Shown here: one piece after another, positions 58,622 to 64,000 of the stretch
How positions within the stretch are numbered: position 1 is the stretch's first letter
How the letters are laid out: each line of letters begins with the position of its first letter
NCBI RefSeq assembly: GCF_031877795.1
Contig: NC_133933.1
Span: 93,951,552 to 94,015,551, forward strand
DNA from: Strix aluco
Taxonomy: Eukaryota > Chordata > Aves > Strigiformes > Strigidae
Direction: 5' to 3'
Length of the DNA: 64,000 nt
Notes under the pieces: generated by a model
The model's database searches: none
What the model saw: only the letters and a program-made list of their open reading frames with translations
Told to the model about the DNA's origin: nothing
Made by a program: the position numbers and the translations under genes

Positions 58622-61600
58622 GTAAGAATAAGCTTTTCCTTAAAAAGAAGGTATATGTGGTCAGTTCGGTGGAACCAAAGCCTTTCATGGTATCGACAGA
58701 CCAGATCCTGAAGGCACTTGGACCTGCTTAAAGCATGTGTTTAGCCTGCTCCCTGTAAATATGATCGCTGGCATCTTTGAAGTTACTTTTCCCTGTACAC
58801 ACAAGCACCATTTTCTCTCGTGTGGAAATGCTGTAATGTAGGAAATTTGTATGTTGGCAAGCTAGGAGTACCCTTGAGAAGAGATGAACCTTTGAGCAAA
58901 ATCTGCAAGTTTGAAAAATAGAGATGCAGCAATTACAAATCAGGCATTTAGACTTCTGCTGCTGGGGAGCATTCTAGGTTATTAGAATCTCCCTTTATGT
59001 CGTTTTAATGTCAAATGAATTTCATACCAAAATTATAAGAGGGGAAAAGTCGGTTACTTAATATGCTGGTTACATTACATTTCTGGGCTTGGTGGTGGTT
59101 TAAATAAACAGCTAAACAATTGCTTCCCAGAAATGTGCCATGTTTAAAGCAGCAATGTGATTGAATCATGTGTCAGCTGTCCTCAAAGAGAATTTATTAA
59201 GTTTTCCACTTTTGGGCTTACTATTTTTTGTTCTGTTTTCTTCTAAGGAAGATAATGGTGTAAAGCTGGTTGACCCTCTTGGAGAAATGCTGCACCCTTC
59301 CTGGGAAGAGTATGCTACACAACTAGCCAATGCAGAGGAGGGAGAATTACAGAGAATAATAACTGAGATCTGCCAAAAAGCAGCAGTGAACCATCACAAA
59401 GATGCTTCAGTTTTTATTGGTAGAGACACGAGGTAATTACAGAATGCTGTTGATGTATGCTGCTTTTATGGAGGTGCTAATGTTTTGTCTGTTGGTGCTG
59501 TTGGATTTTTAGCCCTCCACAGCCAGATTATGCTTTTTTTGTGTGTGTGTGTGTGCCTAGTCTTCTACCTGTTAATTTATGATTATAACAATAAACAAAA
59601 GTTTTCCAATGCTGTTCCTGTATTAGCTTCCCTGATAGTTATGAGAACTTCCTAGCACTGTTTCTGAACAGGATGCTTTATTGTGAGTTTGTTTTTAGGG
59701 GTTTTTTTGTGAGTACTGTGTAACATCCACGTGTGTTCAGCAGTTTACTTGTCTTTGCAATTCTCTGGGGTGGTGGCTTTCAAATTTCTTTATTGGGAGG
59801 CACCTACAATGGGAAAAGGTATGAATTTCTTTGTATTGAATCTAAGTCTACTGACAGGAAGCTTGTAGAGTCTTCTTCCATGTGTGCTTCCTTCCCAAGT
59901 CCATACATAAATTTCTTCTGCAAAGATAATCAGTTGTATTTGCTGTGTTCCAGGCCAAGCAGTGAGAAACTTTCACACTCAGTAATAGATGGTATCTCCG
60001 TTCTGGGTGGCCAGTACCATGGTATGTTAAACTTTTGCAATTCTAGTCTGATTTCAAGTTTTTATGTAAATGTGATTCTTTTATGTAGACCTAAAGCAGT
60101 AGCCCAGACACCATTTCCATTTTTGTTTATAATGATCTTCTTTCAGGGCAGTTGTATGGCTTTAATGTAAGGTGGGGGGTTTCATCTTTTCATAACAGAA
60201 CTTGAAAAATTTCATATGGGTTCCCTACACTGCATTTATCTGTTCATTGTAGAATAGCAAATACAGTACAACTTTTAAGGAGGAATTAATTTAGTATTCT
60301 GTTTCTGAATATTGTGCCTTTTATTTTATGCTAGACTATGGTCTGGTGACAACACCACAGCTACATTACATGGTCTGCTGTCGAAACACCCAAGGGCAGT
60401 ATGGGAAAGCAACACTCGAAGGTTACTACGAAAAACTATCCAAAGCTTTTACGGAACTGATAAAACAGGTGAATAGTAGGTGTTGTCTTCCTCATGCAAA
60501 TGTACAAAGTTAGTATCTTCTGTTTGTTAGCCAGTTTGGGTCTGAAGTTTCAAATTCAACATGCCTCTAGGTGTGGTTTCACTAGGGTATGAGTTCACTT
60601 TGCCCCTTTTTCCCTTGTGCTAAGTCTCCCAGCTCTGGTGAGAGTCAGAGGCACCTGAAGATTGACTGTGCCAATGGAATAGGAGCCCTGAAACTGTCAG
60701 AAATGGAGTCCTACTTTCCAGAGGAGGTGCTAATTCACGTGTATAATGATGGAACTAAGGAGAAACTCAATCACTTATGTGGTGCAGATTTTGTGAAAGT
60801 TCACCAGAAACCCCCTAGAGGTACGTAGTCATTAATTTGATATCCTTTTACCTCCTCTCCAGATCTGAAAGTGCAGGGTCTAGCAATGGCATATCATCTT
60901 CGGATAAGCTGAGCTCCCTGTTTGTTATTAAGTGACTGCATGAATGGTTCTGCTTCCGCCATGGAAAGAGAATCATATGACTGGGTTGGGCACATCCCTG
61001 GTTTATGTTCTTCTGAATTGTTTGGAGGAGTACAGTGTGTCTCTGACTGGCTGAAATATGTTTGACAATCCAGTCTGAATGTTAAGCTGGTGGAGTCCAA
61101 AGATCAGTCAGGACTGACTTACTGTTATTGACTTTACTTCCCTTTGTATTATCAAGAAACATTGACATTGTGGGCTGGGGTTGCAGACACTTTTCTGGGT
61201 TCCTGAGGAAGAGCTGAGATAGTTAGAGTTTGGTGCCAGCAGACTGACTGACTGACATAAACCAGTGAGGAAATTATTTCAACCAATTTTCTGCAAAGTG
61301 TGTAAAAGAAAATCCCTGAACGGGAGGAGCAGGCTAGTTTGGATATTAGGTTATTTGAGGCTAAACTGGGTTCTCTTTTTGACAACTGCACCCTCACTGC
61401 AGCTGCTAGCCAAATCTGAACACCAAGGCACGGTGTCATTTCCCCCTCGCCACACTGCCTGCATGCTGGAGAAATGTAGAAAGGAGGGCAGCACAGTGGC
61501 AGTCCCTGCCGGGATGGGTGCTTGTGTGTCTGGATCCTGGCTTTAATGGGGACTGAGGGGAAACTCCTTGGTTGTTTCCATGCAGGGATGTGTTCTGAAA

Positions 61601-63396
61601 AGAAAATGTGGTTTCTTAATCATTCACTGAACTAAATGACCAGCTTCCTGTTTAAAGTCACAGGGAGTCTCAACCTGTTAAACGTTGCAGTTGCCATTAC
61701 CTCATACGTTAGCTTGAGGACCTCAACGGCCATGGGATGTATTGTCCTGTATGAGTGTAGGCATGCAGGAGAAGAAACAGGCAAGTTTTGGGGTATAGTT
61801 TCCTGTGCTCTGAAGGACGCGGTGTCAGCAACGTGGGCCGGTTTTCCTGTCTGATTCTATACTAAAATGTTTTTTTCCAAGAAGGGTTTACAGTATGCAG
61901 CGTGTCCTTTGGAGCTCCCTGCTGAGTTCCTGAGGGACTCTGAACTCAGCCTAGGGAGCAGCCAGCTGCAGTTTCTGAGAAATGGACCCTGAGGTTAATG
62001 TGGCCGGCATCTTAAAGAAAAGAAAGATGTACCTTAATAAAAGAGCAGTTTGTTTTTGTGTGGCATTGCTGTCGGGTGGTGACTACTTCCTAGTTGTTTC
62101 CTATGGGCATTACACCTGACAAGTTGCTGAGGCAGGTACTCCTTATGCATTATGTACATTGTTGTATAAATTGAATGTCAAGCAAAATAAACATGAGCCA
62201 GCAGATCTTCTTGTATGTTTTTTGTGCAGCTCAGAGAGATCTTGGTGATGGTTGCTTTGGAGTGAGCGGGGTTGTTTTTCAAGGGTAGGATTTATGTGCC
62301 ACTTCAGTGATGGCTTTGCTGGCATGGGGGTACATGCTTGTCTTGTGTTAGGAAAGTGTCTGCTGTGAAAGGAAGCAAAGGGGAGATGTGGATCTGTTAA
62401 GTGGGAGTGGAATAAAATTAAACAGACCTGAAATATTTCCTGAAGAAAAGCATTTTTGATGCAAGGGAGAAATAGTTAATTCCCATGTGTCTTGGAGGGT
62501 GAAGTACATAGTAGTGTTATATCAAGAGTGCGCAGTGGACCTGCGGCATGCCAGAAAATGCAGATGAGGTGGTCTGGAGCCCTCATCTGCCCCAGTGTGG
62601 TTTGCCTCCACGCCCAGGGGTGTGCAACATGCCGCGGCCCCACTCCCACGAGTGGTAAGGGAGGGCTGGGCGAGCGCCCCGTGCCCACCGAGCTCAGCTT
62701 CAAGCTCCTGCCCCAGTGCCGGGCAGGCCCCCGGCTGTCACTCGGCAGACACGGGCTCACTCTGCGGCGCGGCGGGGGAAGGCGATCCGCCGCCGTCGGT
62801 GTGTGAGTCAGTGTGCTGTGCTGGCCAAGTGCGTGAGAAAAGGGGTGGGTGTTCTGCTGCTGCAAGGTTTTTAACCTTGTGCTGTGACTGACATTCAGTG
62901 CTTGTTTCCAAAATTTAGAGATGTGTACACACAGTAGTTCTGGGACTCATTTCTGTACACATCTGGAGAGAAGGTGTAGCATAATAAATGTTTAGAGAAC
63001 CTGCATTTTTGATATTAGTATTCATATTTTTGATCTGAATATGCACTTTTCAGTTGCCATTCAATACAGCTTCCCTGTTGCAAGTCTCTTAGTAAAAGCA
63101 GTGTCTGTTTCAGAGCATTAGTTTTCTGTGTGTGACTGCACAGAGCTAATTTAGGCATGAGATCCACAGTGGGACTAATTGAAACATTTTGTATCTTTTT
63201 CTACCTCTAACTTGCGTTTTTAACTCTGTGTGCAATAGGGCTGGACATGAAGCCCAATGAGAGATGCTGCTCATTTGATGGCGATGCAGATAGAATTGTC
63301 TATTACTATAAGGATGCAACTGGCCATTTTCACCTAATTGATGGAGATAAAATAGCAACTTTAATTAGTATCTTCCTTAAAGAACTTCTTGCCAAG
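58418..63396 (+). CDS. PGM3: PGM3, phosphoacetylglucosamine mutase: first six coding exons (gene-level entry)
   Basis: Coding sequence join(58418-58621, 59248-59432, 59954-60021, 60335-60468, 60625-60820, 63239-63396) and onward beyond the window: 945 nt, 315 codons of about 542 in mammals. All joins are GT-AG and phase-consistent. PGM3 (AGM1) is an alpha-D-phosphohexomutase that interconverts GlcNAc-6-phosphate and GlcNAc-1-phosphate in the cytosolic hexosamine pathway to UDP-GlcNAc. The catalytic phosphoserine motif Thr-Ala-Ser-His-Asn-Pro places Ser at residue 64, and the Mg-binding loop Asp-Gly-Asp-Ala-Asp-Arg places its aspartates at 276, 278 and 280, the same numbers as the human enzyme. 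The sugar-binding and phosphate-binding C-terminal domains are not in the window. Divergent from RWDD2A. Confidence 0.96.
58622..59247 (+). other. PGM3: PGM3 intron 2, 626 bp
   Basis: Ordinary intron with T-rich acceptor (gttttcttctaag). Nothing else recognised. Confidence 0.9.
59248..59432 (+). CDS. PGM3: PGM3 second coding exon
   Basis: 185 nt, phase 0 start, two bases left over; donor gtaatt at 59433. It begins Glu-Asp-Asn-Gly-Val-Lys-Leu-Val-Asp, directly continuing the active-site motif, and ends Val-Phe-Ile-Gly-Arg-Asp-Thr-Arg. Confidence 0.96.
59433..59953 (+). other. PGM3: PGM3 intron 3, 521 bp, with (GT)n
   Basis: Contains a short (GT)n microsatellite at 59541-59555. The 145-codon open frame 59733-60170 runs through this intron and the next exon out of register with the conserved PGM3 protein over much of its length, so it is not a separate gene. 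Confidence 0.85.
59954..60021 (+). CDS. PGM3: PGM3 third coding exon
   Basis: 68-nt exon; its first base completes Arg and its last base begins Asp. It encodes [13 protein letters not shown] and ends Gly-Gly-Gln-Tyr-His. Acceptor gtgttccag, donor gtatgt at 60022. Confidence 0.95.
60022..60334 (+). other. PGM3: PGM3 intron 4, 313 bp
   Basis: Short AT-rich intron, acceptor ttttatgctag. Nothing else recognised. Confidence 0.9.
60335..60468 (+). CDS. PGM3: PGM3 fourth coding exon
   Basis: 134 nt; first two bases complete Asp, ends in phase 0 with donor gtgaat at 60469. It encodes [13 protein letters not shown], the conserved end of domain 1, and ends Phe-Thr-Glu-Leu-Ile-Lys-Gln. Confidence 0.96.
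60625..60820 (+). CDS. PGM3: PGM3 fifth coding exon
   Basis: 196-nt exon. The acceptor is tgtgctaag at 60623-60624; a second AG seven bases on (60631-60632) would break the phase, whereas the first gives ten residues between the conserved Lys-Gln and Leu-Lys, as in mammals. It encodes [12 protein letters not shown] and [11 protein letters not shown]. It leaves one base; donor gtacgt at 60821. Confidence 0.94.
60821..63238 (+). other. PGM3: PGM3 intron 6, 2.4 kb, with internal GC-rich patch
   Basis: Mostly AT-rich, but about 62560-62830 is strikingly GC- and CpG-rich with overlapping open frames on both strands (104 and 98 codons plus, 129 codons minus). None resembles a known protein. No mobile element was recognised with confidence. 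The intron ends with a weaker, interrupted pyrimidine tract before tgtgcaatag. Confidence 0.85.
62560..62830. promoter_or_regulatory. Intronic GC-rich / CpG-rich patch
   Basis: Roughly 270 bases rich in CpG (for example gggctgggcgagcgccccgt and tgcggcgcggcggggg) inside PGM3 intron 6. It could be a small CpG island, an enhancer or internal promoter, or an old GC-rich insertion. Call is based on composition only. Confidence 0.4.
63239..63396 (+). CDS. PGM3: PGM3 sixth coding exon, Mg-binding loop
   Basis: 158 nt; first two bases complete Gly263, ends in phase 0, donor gtaact at 63397. It encodes [15 protein letters not shown], the metal-binding loop with Asp276, Asp278 and Asp280, then [11 protein letters not shown]. 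It ends Leu-Leu-Ala-Lys. Confidence 0.97.
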
Positions 63397-64000
63397 GTAA
63401 CTCTAATGTATGAAATGAATGTTGATGCTTTTATTTGTGATGTGTAAAATTGTCTACGGAAGCAGTGTTAGTTTGTACGTATGTGGTCTCTCCACATCTA
63501 CCTAAAGTGAACCCAGTTTGAAAAGAAATCAGTCCTGCACCTCATGGGTATGGCCAAAATGTTGTTTTTACAAAGGTGTGAATTCCACACACCAAATAAA
63601 AATCTAAGCACTGATATTTTAACCTGGAACCTTTTCTTACCGGGAGAGAACTTTTCCAGTTTTGGTATACAAAGTATTGATATTCCATTCTCTTTATTTT
63701 GGTATCTTTCATTAAGTTTTCATTATTTTTTGGTTCAGTCCTTCCCTCAGCAATTCTGTGAAGCTTTATGAAGGTTGGGCATTCCATTTGCATGAGAACT
63801 TGGTTGTGGCAGTCCAGGGGTTTGTATGTCATCATTCCAAAACCACTATCTGCCTCATAACATCCTCTCCTCACATGGGATAGGGAGAAAAAGCTTTTCT
63901 TTTTCAGAAGTCCTCTTAGACTTGGTGTCTATGATATTAAACCTAGACAAGGTATCCTGGTTTTGTTTTCTTAGAGATTAGCTCATTTCTTACGCCGTGG
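63397..64000 (+). other. PGM3: PGM3 intron 7 (partial)
   Basis: The next PGM3 exon is not in the window. A ttttcttag near 63975 looks like an acceptor, but what follows does not encode the expected PGM3 continuation. The 110-codon minus-strand open frame (63542-63874) is unsupported. Confidence 0.8.

Noticed and set aside
60631-60632. Alternative acceptor AG for PGM3 fifth coding exon
   Set aside because: It would shift the reading frame; the upstream AG at 60623-60624 keeps phase and the family's spacing.
63960-64000. Possible next PGM3 exon at the right edge after ttttcttag
   Set aside because: The sequence after the AG does not encode the expected PGM3 continuation in the required phase.

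Overview
This is vertebrate nuclear DNA, most likely from a bird. Three multi-exon genes with GT-AG introns are recognisable: ME1 (cytosolic NADP-dependent malic enzyme), RWDD2A and PGM3 (phosphoacetylglucosamine mutase). They sit in the same order and relative orientation as on human 6q14. The avian assignment rests on a CR1 LINE with the usual bird-type 3' end, an older CR1-like relic, sparse repeats, short UTRs and the protein sequences themselves. I cannot name the species.

Layout. From 1 to about 50.6 kb is the 3' half of ME1 on the + strand. Eight coding exons (9202-50393) give the last 333 codons, roughly 58% of the enzyme; the upstream exons lie outside the window. The introns are long and mostly unremarkable. 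They hold a damaged 2-kb CR1 (23.4-25.5 kb, minus), a short CR1 3' fragment (14.3 kb, plus), an old CR1 relic (44.3-44.8 kb, minus), a large AT palindrome (29.5 kb) and a G/T-rich tract (31.9 kb). ME1 is convergent with RWDD2A (minus strand, coding exons 53762-54439 and 56201-56398, 291 residues) across about 3.4 kb. RWDD2A is divergent from PGM3 (plus strand) across a CpG island at about 56.46-57.93 kb. The first six coding exons of PGM3 (58418-63396, 315 codons) are present, including the active-site serine and the metal-binding loop; the gene runs off the right edge.

Function. ME1 makes cytosolic NADPH from malate, mainly for lipid synthesis. PGM3 interconverts GlcNAc-6-phosphate and GlcNAc-1-phosphate on the way to UDP-GlcNAc. 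RWDD2A has an RWD domain and a DUF1115 domain and no settled function. They are neighbours but not a pathway. Everything coding in the window is ordinary conserved vertebrate sequence. The points worth checking are the shared RWDD2A/PGM3 promoter with two possible PGM3 first exons, a GC-rich patch inside PGM3 intron 6, and several non-B-DNA-prone repeats. I found no evidence of a new biological system.
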